A stretch of DNA of 64,000 nucleotides from Lycorma delicatula (GCF_047948215.1 NC_134456.1:68784029-68848028); one strand, 5' to 3'. Numbered from the stretch's first letter, positions 22,990 to 34,917 are shown. Numbers and translations: made by a program. Notes: generated by a model not told the origin, from the letters alone.

Positions 22990-25950
22990 AAATTTTAAAA
23001 ATTAATTACAAACCAAACCCAGCAACGTAATAATACATCTTAAAAGGAAAATGCCTGTAACATATGCTAAAAGAGAGATAAAAATAAAAAGCTATATCAC
23101 ATTAATAATTTTAATTAAGATAATAAAATTGACTCTTTCCGTAGATGGAAAGATGTCATGACGTATTAAAACAGATGGAAGAAAAGCTAATCGTATTATA
23201 AATAAAATATCGTTCAATATATTCTTGTTTTTCTTGAAAATTTTTTTAAAAACATTTCACATTTCATATTTAGTTTCTTCCCTATTAAAAACCGGATTAC
23301 ATAAAATTATTCAATTGATGCTTCGTAAAAAAATACTGGATCAGATTTATGGTCAGAGTTTATAAATTATCAGAGTCTACTTTTTAAATTGACCTCATTC
23401 TTTAATTTATTTTATTTTTATTTTTTTTTATTAATGGACTTTTACTTAGTTGACTGTGAAAAGATACGCCTTTTACATCGCCTATTCATCACTTTACATG
23501 TTGAGTAGATACAAAAGAAGTGTACGTCGTTGTGTTGTCATTTTATTATAAAATAATGCAGTAAGTTTCATGGTATATAAAAATAATATTGCGTAATGTC
23601 TTATTTTAATTTATTCAACGACATGATACTTATTCATTTAAATGAATAAGAAGGAAATAAATAAATGAAATTTCACTCGCTGCAAATATACATGGGAAAT
23701 ATAATGAATCTCTCTTTTTTCCAACTAAGAGAAAACAAAATATATTTTATTCAGTAGTACAGCAAAAAGAAAGAAATGATGTATCTTTATATACGTATAT
23801 TTTATATTACCAGACATACACTCGTACAACCTTTTGGCAACATTGACGTCCTGTTTATCTCTTCATTGTATAAATATTCTTAACAAAGAATTGAGATTCT
23901 GTGTCAGAAATGCACGACTGCGTATATACCTTCCCATTACAGTAAAATACGATAAAAATAATTAAATAAATTCTTAATATAGGACATCTTTGTATTTATA
24001 CAATAACAGTAAACAATTTCATCATAAATAAAAGTATCATTATCACTATTCCGGTATATTGTTTTTTTATACAAACAATAATACCCTAGAAATATTTTTA
24101 TACACTTTATTTGTCTGTAATTAAAGTTACAAATTGTATATCTCTAGATATTATTTATTAATCATTTTTTATTATCTTCTGCTTCATTATTTACTAACCT
24201 CCGTAGAGGATTGGAATTTGGATTGGATCCGCCAGTTTGAACAACGATGAAACATTTTTCTGTCGCTGAAATTCTATAACATACTTAAATGCAGAATTTA
24301 CAAGCCTTCATGGAAAATTAATCGGTTAATATATATATATATAATTTTATTGCTCTCGCCCAAACAACTCCTTTAGTTCTGAAATATGGTTTATTCCATT
24401 TTTAATGACTCGCTGATTGTCGACACTATATATGAGTAACAAAATTCTTGTGTCTTTTTATACTATCACAGAGATCCATGAACTACAGCATGATGTGATT
24501 TCAAAAGCTTACTAATAAAAAAAGTTAATGAAATTTAATTTTTATAAGAAGAGATTTAATTTAGTAAAAAACTATATTTTATAAATTTATTTTTATGTTT
24601 CAGTCTAGTTAAAACAGTTTTTTTTTTCCGAAAATCAATCATGATATTAGAAATACTTATAAATAATTGGAATATAAGGGAACATGAGCCTTTACAGTTG
24701 GTTGTTTCTTTCTATCAAGTGAAATATTTTCAGTTACGCCCTTGAAATTTTGAGTACCCTATTAGTTTATAAAATTATATATTTTAATGGACTAGTTACT
24801 TGTATTCATAACCTACTTGGTATTATTTTGTACGGTATTTTGTAAATCTCTTGCTTTTTTTTATTTTAAAGATATAATATATAATAATTGTTTTGCATGC
24901 TCAGTATAATTTTTTTCTGCATGGTGAAATAAATTTTAAATGTTTGTTACATAATTTTTTTTAAATTTGCTTATAAAGGTTTCCTTGAAATGTAAAACGA
25001 TCAATTTCGAATGCTAAAAAATTAACACCGATGTACAAGATATTAAGGAAACAGTATCTGGAAAAAAGTATGAAAAATATAAAGAAATAATAATAATAAA
25101 TATTAATGAACAAATAAACAATATTTGTTAAAACAAAACCGCAGTTTTGTCTAGGAAAATGGTCTCTGTCCTCGGAAAAACTAAAGTAAAACAATTCGTC
25201 GAAAGACGAGAATTTACAAATTCATTTTTAGACAAGAATTTCAATTTTTAATATATAGGTCAAATTATTAAAGAAAAATTGGAACTAGAATAAACGAGTT
25301 TTTGGCTAATAAATGTAGAACAGAGAAAATCGTTATAATCTAAGATTCTATGGAAACTACTCACAAAATTAGTTTATTTGAAAATATATGTTTATTAAAT
25401 GTTCTTAATAAAGAGGAATTAGATATTAGTGAAACTTATTTAATCAATAATGATGTAGAAAATTCCAGTGAATAACTAATCAAAAATTTCTGACGGCATT
25501 TTAGAATTTTAAATTTATTTAAAATTTTTTTGTAGCAATTTTCTTTACAAAAAAGAAATATAATCAATTATCCAATTTCTTAAATTATTTTCGTAGGAAG
25601 GGTTTGAATTTCATTTGATTAGTTTAAGGTTTATGCTGTCTGCCTTGAGATACGTTTATATTTTATACCCTACATAAGGGGCGTGGATTATGTCGTTCTT
25701 GGCATTCGGCGAGTTGAAGGTATTTGCGATTTAAATGCTTTTAAGGTAACTTCCAGCTGTGATTGAGATTGCATAAAACGACAATTAAAAATATTTTATT
25801 TTACGTTTATTCTATAAAAATTGTTGAAAATACTCATTTTATTGGGTTTCATAGATATTCTTGTTTATTTGTTAATTGGTGATTATTTCTTCACTATGTT
25901 TTAAAACGGTATTTATTTGATTTTTTTCGTTGTTATTATTATTTTATCAA
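22990..25950. other. AT-rich non-coding stretch
   Basis: No gene supported. A short TA run lies at 24330-24343. A 42-codon frame from about 25351 on the + strand (METTHKISLFENI...) ends before 25480; its Asn/Glu/Ile composition and LFEN motif faintly recall Penelope C-terminal sequence, too weakly to call. Confidence 0.45.
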
Positions 25951-25954
25951 TTTC

Positions 25955-26075
25955 TGAAATACCACTGATATATGAAATATTATTAAAAAGTACAAATCCA
26001 CCTTACCAGGAATTAATTTTGACTTTTTCAAGATCTTTCAGTCCTTAGACCTTCGTCAGGAGATTAAAATATAAA
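25955..26075 (-). repeat. Penelope-like terminal fragment with a decayed hammerhead-like motif
   Basis: Minus strand: CUGACGA (26053-26059), an imperfect stem II (GUC/GAC core), GAAA (26036-26039), then GAUCUU, which forms the same two-base-pair stem III with a 2-base loop as the copies at 44.6 and 48.5 kb, leaving U as the cleavage-site base. Stem I pairs only in its first two positions, so catalysis is doubtful. The sequence after the motif (CCTGGTAAGGTGGATTT) resembles the same position at 48.5 kb (TTGGTAAGTGGCAATTA). No RT is seen upstream on this strand. Confidence 0.45.
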
Positions 26076-26296
26076 AAAAAAGTTTAAAAAACAGTCATGA
26101 CTGATTGCTAGTTATCAGTATACTGGTTGAGATTTACAGTGTAATCTGGTGGAATGAAATAAAAATCAACGGGAACCATGTTGTTCGAATGATATTTATT
26201 TGAATTATTATTTCTTTATATGTGTAATTATATTTTTATAAGCTTTTAACTTACTTTAGTTATAATCAAATCTTGCAACTGCTATATATCTTTTGA

Positions 26297-26506
26297 TCTA
26301 TCGTATGAAAATCAATGAAATTTGGTACACGTATGTAACATCGATGACAATACAGCTCTACGGTGTCGGAATTTGATATGACTCACCTCCACGCCACCAC
26401 ACGCTACCCCTACACTAAATTCATGCATTTAGTTAAAAATTTTCATTTCTCATGAACTATCGTATGAAAATAATTGAAATTTGGTACACGTATGTAACTT
26501 CGATGT
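26297..26506. repeat. Spaced ~49-bp direct repeat
   Basis: A block beginning CTATCGTATGAAAAT and containing TGAAATTTGGTACACGTATG then TAAC and TCGATG occurs at 26297-26346 and again at 26458-26506 with few differences. The spacer is less AT-rich (CACCTCCACGCCACCAC). Possibly part of an interspersed repeat with internal duplication. Confidence 0.85.
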
Positions 26507-26641
26507 GTAAAAATAAATATTTTTACTTTTTAGTCTTAATAAACAAACAAACTTGAACGAACAATGATATTCAGATATAAATATTATTAAGAATATTTTT
26601 TTTGGATGTAAAAAGTTTATTGTTCATTAAACTAAAAAATT

Positions 26642-26665
26642 AAAAAAAAAAAAAAAAAAAAAAAA
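26642..26665. repeat. Poly(A) run
   Basis: About 24 consecutive A. It could be the tail of a retroposon, but no matching target duplication was found. Confidence 0.9.
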
Positions 26666-26669
26666 TTAC

Positions 26670-27720
26670 AAAAATATATTTGATTAGATATTTAGGTTTG
26701 TTATTTTAAACCAAAATAGAAAAATTTTAACCGAAGGGAAATAGAGTAATAGAAGAAAAAACATATATTTGAATTTTAAGAGTTTAGGGTTGGTTTTTAA
26801 AAAAAATATTTTAATTATTTATGTACTGTATATGCATTGTAGTTAACAAATTTGCTTTAAAGAAGTTTTCTCTTAAATGCCTCTAAATAAAAATCGAAAT
26901 TGATTTTTTCGAGATATCTCCTTTATTCTTAAAAGAATTTTGAGAAAAAAATTAATATGATGAATGCCCCAAATATAAAAATATTTGAGCCATATTTTTA
27001 AGAAAATTGGATTATGGCAGACCTGTGATATAAGGTCAAAAGCAGTGCAGTACACATAAAGTATGTACATACATGTTTTTTGTCATCTAGTTTAATTTGT
27101 TGGGCTCTAAAACATAAAGCTTTGCAAAAAACCCGATCCCCCATTTTTAACATAATCACCATACTTTCTCCTTTAATATAGCTATTCTAGCTATATTTAA
27201 ATAAAAGTAATACATATGTATATTTACTATTCTCTTAGTATTTATTATTGGTTGTGTACAATCATCAATTTTTTTCTAAAAATTGGCCCAAACCAGTTTA
27301 AAATAATTAAAATTTTATATGGTTTTTAATCTTATCAAATTTTTATTTTTTTTAAATTAAGGTTTAGCATAGTTTATTGTTTGTATTTTGTAACACCGAT
27401 AATCCAAACTTTTTTGCGTATTTAAAAATAAATTTTACAAACATTTTTTTATAAATAAAAAAATAAAAGAAATAAGGAGGAAAATATTGGTATTGATAAA
27501 AATTATTTTTTGAAATTTTGCAGTTTGGAGTACTTTTTGATCTAAGGGTAACGAATGTTACTTATTTAAGTAAACGACACAATTTTTGATGCACTAAGGT
27601 TTTAAATACTATTATTACTTTTACATTTTATAAGATGTATTATTTTTTGCTAGCTGAAGTAAAGCTTTATTATTTTTTTTATGATTGAGTAAAATAAAAT
27701 TATATTTTTTTAACATTTGT
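26670..27720. other. AT-rich non-coding stretch
   Basis: No gene supported. A polypyrimidine-rich acceptor-like tract closes the stretch immediately before 27726. Confidence 0.5.
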
Positions 27721-27725
27721 TTCAG

Positions 27726-27815
27726 GTAATATTTCTCAGCTCCTATCGCCTATCAAGATGAAGATTGGTAAAATGAAAAGAGTATTATTTCATTTATCTT
27801 GTTTCATAGTTATGA
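27726..27815 (+). CDS. Candidate first coding exon (signal-peptide-like start)
   Basis: An acceptor-like site (T-rich tract ending TTTGTTTCAG at 27725) precedes a 32-base leader, an ATG at 27758 and 19 codons, MKIGKMKRVLFHLSCFIVM, then one base before a near-consensus donor (A|GTAAGT) at 27816. The peptide has a basic N-terminus followed by a hydrophobic core, as in secretory signal peptides. The donor is in phase 1, which is common for signal-peptide exons of secreted and cell-surface proteins, including neuronal Ig-family genes with long introns. I found no matching upstream or downstream exon, so this may be a coincidence in AT-rich DNA. An alternative acceptor lies 14 bases further in (CTCAG at 27739). 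If real, much of the surrounding window is intron. Confidence 0.4.
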
Positions 27816-28860
27816 GTAAGTACGATGATAAAAATAAATCTTTTAAAATTATTTTACGAGTTTTCCAGATTGCTTTTTTTATTTGAAATATTAATTTTTA
27901 ATATACGCATGGTTATACTATTTTTTCAGTTATCCATAGTAATGGATAACGGAAAACAATTTTAGCTACATATGGCATTTTTAATATAGATTGTATATTT
28001 TAAAAATTGAAATGAGTTTCCCATTTTAATTTTCTCTAGAAATATGAATAGAAATAATATAACGTATTGATATCAATATATCTCTCATCTAATAGTAATC
28101 CAATAATATACTTCAATATTTTGCTTTTACTATTACGATTCATATGAAAAATATTGTTTATTGAATAACAATTCAATATCCTTCGAATATTATTTTATGA
28201 AAAATGGATATTTTAATACTTTTAAAGGTTATTTTACGTATTGTATTTATTTGAGTGATTTCCTTTATTCTGCATAAAAGTAAAATAAACATTCATTAAA
28301 TGAAAACGACAGGTAAATTAATTCCTTGCTTAAAAATTTTGAACGAAATCTAATCGGTTATCTTTTGTAGAAATTTTTAAATTAGTTTTTATTATTTAAT
28401 ACGACTTGTCTGTTTACACCAACAGTTTCCATGTGTACTCTACCTACTGCACTGTCATCAGTATTGACTCAATTTAATGAAATTCGAGTATGTGTTCCAA
28501 ATTGAACTTAAAAGCGAATAAATATATATTCTATTGTTAATTTCTATTCTATTCTATTCTTATTCATAACGTAATGAGATTCCATCTAAAACTCAACAAC
28601 CCTCCGACTTCTTGAATGCTTATTCTATGAAATTCTTTGACTGTTTTTAAGGTTTTATAATAACGCACATATCTCCAGTTGAATAAATAAGCACGCAAAT
28701 GAAAAAAGTATTGTTGTAAAACTTGATCAAAGTCGGTACTTTACTTTACACGTATTTTACACATTACGTTTACACATTTCCACGTTTATTACGTTTTACA
28801 CACTAGTAAAGACGGTTCTTTACTAGTGTTAAAAACGTTGCCGCTTTATTGGTTGATATT
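27816..28860. other. AT-rich stretch with a TTCTA repeat and a hairpin
   Basis: Contains about four TTCTA units near 28542-28562 and the hairpin at 28791-28837. No gene seen. Confidence 0.5.
28791..28837. repeat. Hairpin with 13-bp perfect core arms
   Basis: ACACTAGTAAAGA, loop CGGT, then the exact reverse complement. Pairing extends imperfectly outward through CGTTTTAC / TTAAAAACG. Confidence 0.9.
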
Positions 28861-28865
28861 TTGGT

Positions 28866-29240
28866 TCTTTTTTTTTTTTTTTTAAACTGAATTTTTACGG
28901 GCATCGACTACTAAGGTCATTAGCCCTCGTCACATTCTTTAAAAGAAATTATTATCTCCATCAGGATCGTCATATGTAAGGGTGTAAAGGGCCCTTACAT
29001 TTTATTTAAAAACACAAACTTCACAATAAACATTAAAACATGAAAGACAAGGACAATCACAAACACTTACGGGGTGTAAAGGGCCCCAATATTAAAATTT
29101 GAGATAGGTTCTCAAAAGACCATGAACTTAAAAGTAAAAATTAAACTAATCAATACCATATCTTTGTTTCTTCTACGAAGTCTCATTTATAGTTTGCTTA
29201 AGCACCCTCGGGGCGACCAGAACCGCCGTTGAGCAGTATA
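28866..29240 (-). repeat. Poly(A)-tailed retroposon fragment
   Basis: A run of about 17 T at 28868-28884 reads as a poly(A) tail on the minus strand, directly after a 3' end containing GGGCTAATGACCTTAGTAGT. Within it GGTGTAAAGGGCCC occurs twice, at about 28980 and 29070, as a roughly 90-bp spaced direct repeat. The right (5') part holds a GC-richer block (CCTCGGGGCGACCAGAACCG). It looks like the 3' end of a LINE or SINE. No reading frame and no target duplication found; the right boundary is approximate. Confidence 0.6.
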
Positions 29241-29244
29241 TCAA

Positions 29245-30590
29245 CTTTTTCTATTATGTGTACTTTCTTTTTTTCTACTATGTGTACTTCGCAGATCCAA
29301 TTATTAAACTATAATTTTAAAAATGACTCTCTCAAGTTTCGATTTTCCAGCACTGATCCATAAATCTTTTCGCATATAAACGAATTTAGCAATGAATAAA
29401 AATAGTTTTTAGATTGGTTATATCATTATTTAAATAAACTCAGAACTTATCGTACTGTAGTTCACTACATACTTAACCTGTTTATAATTGTTACGTATCC
29501 AAACGAATATCTTAAAGGATTTACATATATGCGTGGTAGCCTATTGATTTGTAATGGCGTTTACTTAGTTTTATTAAAGATTGTGATTTGACGTGCATAC
29601 TAATTAAAAATATATTTTGTATTTATAATTAAATGAGCTGATTTCCTAAAATGATTTTAACGAAAGTAATTGCGTTTTAAAAATGAAACGCGTAACATAA
29701 ACAAATTAACGGAAGAAAGAACACGTCAAAAGTTTAAGAAGTTAGCTAAGTTTCTTCTTCTAATGATAATCGAATGTTTATAAAATATAGGAAGTTTAGC
29801 CGTATTATTGGTTCATGATACTCGTTAATACAAAAAAAAAACCTTGTTGAGCGTTTGATTGTTTAGAGGTATTATAATTTAATTTTCGTTAATAAATAGT
29901 TGTTGAGATGTATGTTTGTAATTTATGATGTGTAAAACATATTTCCGCATTTTAACAGAATTGTTTGATTTGGAAAATCTTTAATAAAAAATATAAATAA
30001 TTTTCTGTTAAAATTTTAGACTTGTTATTTATTTTTTCTGCCTTTTGAATTTTATGCGATCATAAAATAAGGTTTCTGCTTCTTTATTTCCATTGAATTT
30101 TCTACATTCCGCCCAAAATACTAAGTCAGAAAACCGGACTAAACAAAAGAAAAATTTTGGAATCTCTTGAAGGTTCTGTTCAAGCATTCGATTAACATTT
30201 AAATTAATAGCAATCTTTCATGCAGTGGTATATTTGAAACGATTAGCGTAACTTCGTTGTATCTGTAGAACATTTCCAGATTTTCGGCTACCTCATTCAT
30301 TTATTATGAAGTAATACTTTGAATAGATATTTTATATTGCTTGTCTTTAATATAACACTAATATTTAATATGAAAATTTGAAAACCTTGATCCGAGTATT
30401 GCTGGACAATTTATTTGTTTCTTTTAGTAGTAATCATTTTCTTCACTAACTGAAGTTACTGTAATTATCACAAAGAAATAAATTATATCAAAAAAGATTT
30501 TGATTATTAAGTCTAGTTAGGTTTCTACCTGTCGTAATTAAAATACTGTTGAGTTCGATAAGCAAGAAATTTTAGTTTCTTAGACTTTGA
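29245..30590. other. AT-rich non-coding stretch
   Basis: Nothing recognised. Confidence 0.5.
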
Positions 30591-30597
30591 AGTTTGA

Positions 30598-30850
30598 CTA
30601 GAGTTGTAAATTGCATCGGTAATCAGTCGGTCGATGACCACCGTATTTCGTCTTCAAAGCGTTAGCCGGTCCTTTCACCCTCCGTTCGTGAAGCAAAGAG
30701 ATGCTAATCTGACCGTAGGGTGGATGTGCATTGTCATGCAGAAACAGATAGTGAGTAGGCCGAGGCCTTCTCATCCCCGACCCCTTATACAAACTGTGTG
30801 CCTTCTACATTGAATATGCCGGTGTTAGACCTACGTAATAATCTCTCTAA
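30598..30850 (-). pseudogene. Possible transposase-like fragment (weak)
   Basis: A less AT-rich patch. The minus frame 30598-30792 (64 codons) contains LFLHDNAHPP, resembling the second catalytic block of mariner transposases (LHDNARPH), and ends with HRPTDY about 35 residues later, loosely like the third block (APSDY). The sequence between does not look mariner-like to me, and no inverted repeats or other blocks were found. Chance resemblance is quite possible. Confidence 0.25.
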
Positions 30851-30859
30851 TAGAGTTTG

Positions 30860-31970
30860 CCGCTTCATTTCTTCTCCGTGACCTTTAAAGAAAACATTTA
30901 AACACTATTATTACACAGTTATTGTACACTAATCTTACTAGTTTTAATTCTTGGAGGAAATTGAATTTTTTTCTTAATATTTTAATGAAGATCTAGAACA
31001 ATTCAATCTCGGTTACTATGCATCAGATTATATATATTTCCCTTGCAGATATACACCTTGCCTAAAGTAAATTGAATTACATTGAAATTCAGTGCACTTA
31101 CTGTAATTAAGGAGGAAACCGATATTAGGTTCCCCTTTCGTATTAACTCTCTCTCAGGTATCTCACTATATATACAAAAATTTATGTTGTTCTATTTTTC
31201 TCGCTCTCCAATTTTCACCAAGGTTTTGCTAATTTTTTCGCTTAGAAAATCATTTTTTTTCATCATTTACCAAAAACATAAGTTATTTTGCGCATCATAA
31301 ATAGACTTTCTAGAATTTAATTCTTTATTCTCCTTCTTTATACCAAAGTTGGACAGTTTACTAATTTTTTTGTTTTTGCAGCTCTTACTAAGCGCCATAT
31401 TTAAAATTGTAATAGAAAAGTAATTCTATCCTGACATTCTTCTTTTGTTTATAGACTTTTTATGAAAGGACTAAACTAATTACACAGTTATACAGATCTT
31501 TAAAATTTATACTTTTAATTATATCACTTGTGCATTTTATAATTTTTAAAATATTTTGGTAGGAAACATTTAAACGTAGAATTCCCTTTTTTAGATTATT
31601 TAATTTATACGATGTATATATTTTATTATATATTATATTATTATTATTATTATTATATTTTATTTTTTATTATTATTTATTATATTTTATACGATTTAAT
31701 TTATTATATGACTTAATTCGTTAAAACAATTTATGTTATGTTTTTCTTTTTCCCAAAATAAGGATATTTTAATTTACAAGACTTAATTTTCATAAAAAAT
31801 TAAATAAATATCGTATTTAAGAAAAGTTGTTTAGTCTGAAACACTCCATAAAAGATATTACACACATAATCAAACCTAGACAAGTATAATCAGCTCAATT
31901 TCTCATCCAAAAATTTTAAGATTCAAATTCGGATAGGCTTTACCGTTTTTCACACGCTAAAAATAATTTC
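30860..31970. other. AT-rich stretch with ATT/TAT repeats
   Basis: Low-complexity ATT/TAT sequence at 31620-31695. The 72-codon frame at 31082-31300 has no recognisable domain. Confidence 0.5.
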
Positions 31971-31975
31971 ATATA

Positions 31976-33283
31976 CGAGGGTTATTTTTTTCAAGGTCTG
32001 ATCGGTCACGAAATTAAAACCACAGTGAAAATAAAAAAATTGTTATTTGTAATAAGTACTTACATAGTTACGCTATTTCTCTACACAGTCGCCCCTCCGA
32101 TTAAGACATTTGTCTAAAGCGTGGTACCAACTTTCCAATACCCTCGTCATAGAACGGAGCCGCCTGTCTTTTAAGCCATGTTTCTACGCTGGTCTGCAGC
32201 TCGATGTCTGTGCCAAATTGTTGTCCTCCTAGTCAGCGTTTCATGCGAGCAAAGAGGTGAAAATCGCATGGAGCCAAGTCCGGGCTATATGGTGGGTGAT
32301 CAAACACTTCCAACGAAAACGCTGCAGGAGCTTCTTTGTTACAGATGCAGTGTGCGGCCAAAGATTGTCATGGAGAAAGACAATGCCTGATGACATTTCT
32401 CTCCGCTTATTCTGATTTGCCCTTCGTAAACGTTGAAGAGTCACGCAGTATGAAGCTGCAGTGATGGTCGTCCCACGTTCCATGAATTCCACCAAGAGAA
32501 CTCCATTCCGGCCCCAAAACACAGTAGCCATAAACTTTCTGTTGGAGAAGGTTCGCTTGAACTTCTTTGGTTTACTGGGAGAATGAGAATGCATCCACTG
32601 TTTGGATTGTTCTTTTGTTTCTTCAGTTTCGAAATGGACCCATGTCTCGTCCCCTGTGATAATTTTGTTCAAAAGATCTTCTTCTTCATTGTGGTAGCGC
32701 TGGAGAAACGTTAGGAGGCGTCCAATTTCATAATTTTGTGATGGTCGGACAGCATCTTGGGAACCCATCTCGCACAGAGTTTGCGGTACTGAAGTCACTC
32801 ACAATGGTGTAGAGAGCTGACCTTGAAATTTCAGGAAACGAATCACTCAATACAGAAATTGTGAACCGACGATTTTCTCGAATTGCCTCATCCACTCGCT
32901 CAACGAGATCTTCGGTTGACACTCGCTTCCTTCCCTGACCGCCTGCATCCTACGTCCTGCTTTAAAGTTCCTGAACCATTGTCGCACTTTGCTGTCACTC
33001 ATTGAAGTTTCACCGTACACATTACTTATTCGTCGATAAATTTCAGCTGCACCCCTCAGCCTGAAGAAATCGAATTACCGCACGAACTTCACACTTGTGG
33101 GAGATTCTATTGTTGTGGACATGTTTACGTGCTAGCTGCGTGTTCAGAACTAAACGAAGTGACGCGGCGCGATTGAAGGCCATACTATAGACACTGCGCA
33201 ACACATATGCGCAAATGTTCGTCCAATTTTTTCGCGGGTTTTTATTTCGCGCCGATCGGACCTTGAAAAAAAAATAAACATTG
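31976..33283 (-). mobile_element. Mariner transposon, full length but inactive
   Basis: A 1.3-kb element with terminal inverted repeats. The left end reads CGAGGGTTATTTTTTTCAAG followed by GTCTGATCGGTCACGAAAT; the reverse complement of the right end gives a degenerate tip, then TTATTTTTTTTTCAAGGTCC and GATCGG.GCGAAAT. TA precedes the left end; the right flank has TG, a likely mutated TA. Length, repeats and the internal transposase remnant fit the mariner family (cut-and-paste, TA target). The transposase is broken in several places, so the copy could move only if mobilised in trans, and its damaged right end makes even that uncertain. Confidence 0.93.
32101..33122 (-). pseudogene. Mariner transposase pseudogene
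   Basis: The minus strand runs from ATG at 33122 to TAA at 32101-32103, about 340 codons' worth, the normal mariner length. Family blocks seen in order across frames: the N-terminal helix-turn-helix region (IYRRISNVYGE, VRQWFRNFK), STEDLVERVDEAIRENRRFT, LCARWVPKML, the first catalytic Asp in TGDETWVHF (near 32649), KQWMHSHSPSKPKKFK, MATVFWGRNGVLLVEFM, the second Asp in LHDNLWPH (near 32365; usual form HDNARPH) and the third in YSPDLAPCDFHLF (near 32275). Frame changes occur near 33065, 32790, 32715 and 32320, and TGA replaces the expected Trp just after FHLFARMKR. It is certainly non-functional. The longest intact piece is 32241-32798; the 70-codon plus frame at 32178-32390 is antisense. Confidence 0.95.
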
Positions 33284-33289
33284 TGTTAT

Positions 33290-33473
33290 ATTCATATGAT
33301 CAGCCTGGCTTTTTATAACATTAAAAAATAATAGTAACCTTAACTGAGTGTGAGAGACTATTTGTTATTACTAACGTAAAATTACTAAGGGTCAGTAATT
33401 TTTTATTTTCTTTAATTGTTAGAATTTTCTGTATTGACTACTAGGTCGAAGTTTGGATTTTCTGAAGGAAGTA

Positions 33474-33506
<33 letters not shown>

Positions 33507-34912
33507 TGTGTGTGGAAGGGTTATTTTTACGTATATATTTGAACGTTTTTTTACCTCTTTCCTTTTCACAATATAGAAATATTAAAGTTGTGTGCATTCT
33601 CGTAGAGAGAGACAGAGAACGAGTGTGTGTGTTTATAAAGTGAATGTGTAGTATATGTGGAATGAACTGTGTTATATTTGTTTGAAGAAAGCATATAGCT
33701 GAGGGCTTTGAAAGAAGATAAATAATCTTGGTTGTAACCGAGTCTCAGGTGGAAAGATATTGGTATATATACATCTCCATAACTATATATGTTAAAGGTG
33801 TATGATATCTGCGAGTATGTATGTATGTTTGTGTTTGAAAAGAAGCGGTTGCTCTCTTGTGCAAGATACTGGACTTCATTTTATATACTTATCACCTTTT
33901 CACGCTATAAGAAGCCAAAAAACATTGAAGTTTACATTCCCTGTTTTTATGAAGCAAACTTTCTATTTATATGAATGATTTCAGATTTTCTTGTTCTTTT
34001 TATATATCTTCTTGTTATATTTTTGTGTATATATATATATATATGCATCCACATCAAATATAGATTTGATGTGGAATAAAACGTTACATTTTTGTAACTT
34101 CTTGTATTTCTATTTATTTACTTGCTTTCAAATATTAATTTCTCTTCTGCTACCTATTTACCAGTCGTGTTACAATATTTTGTAATACTACTAATTCTTT
34201 TAGGTTTTTTATTTATACATTTTTAGAAGGTAAATTTACGAAATCTTTTACTTTAAAATGGGAATAAATTACGTTTACACAATTAAACGCTTTAATATAG
34301 AATGTATGAATATTACTTATTTATGAAAATCTCAACGTTTCAGATTAGCTTGGATATAAATATTATTTTTTTGTTTCACGTTCGAATTTAAATAAAAGTG
34401 TTAAATTTAATCTTAGAGCTAGCTCAGTTGTTCCTAATCGTCAATATATAAATGTATTATATATACCTTTGCACTACGCAAAATAGCTTTTGTTTAGTGC
34501 TAGCCTCATTAACCATTTAACCAAATGTTTCACTGTACTGTGAATAATCGTAAATTATTGCTATAATCCTTTATATGTTAATAAATAATTTTAATAGGAA
34601 GTAAGATATGTAATAAAGAAAAACACTTTATTTTTTATGATGCTAATTTTTTTTTCATTATTTACTCGACGTTTACACGATCAAATTTCCTTCCGCGGGA
34701 GTTTGTCATGTATTTTAATTAAAGTAATACAAATGTATTATTTAAAACAGCAAAATGATCATCATTACTGAGTATTACACCACAAAATTTGTGTTAGTAT
34801 ATACGGATATAATTTAAAAATTTATTTGTTGAGTAAATTAATTTTTTGATGATATTATTACCGAGTTTTCGAAATTCTTGATTTTCTTTGATGTGTATGT
34901 ACCTCCGAAAAT
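33290..34912. other. AT-rich stretch with (GT)n and (TA)n repeats
   Basis: No gene supported. Contains the GT tract at 33475-33514 and a short TA run at 34028-34044. Short frames at 33416-34185 are partly microsatellite translations. Confidence 0.5.
33475..33514. repeat. (GT)n microsatellite
   Basis: About 20 GT units with a single GTAT interruption. Confidence 0.95.
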
Positions 34913-34917
34913 ACGTG

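Noticed and set aside
25351..25476. Penelope C-terminal coding fragment
   Set aside because: Only 42 codons with a faint LFEN resemblance, and on the opposite strand to the nearest hammerhead-like motif.
32178..32390. 70-codon plus-strand frame in the mariner
   Set aside because: Antisense to the transposase C-terminal region, whose blocks are on the minus strand.
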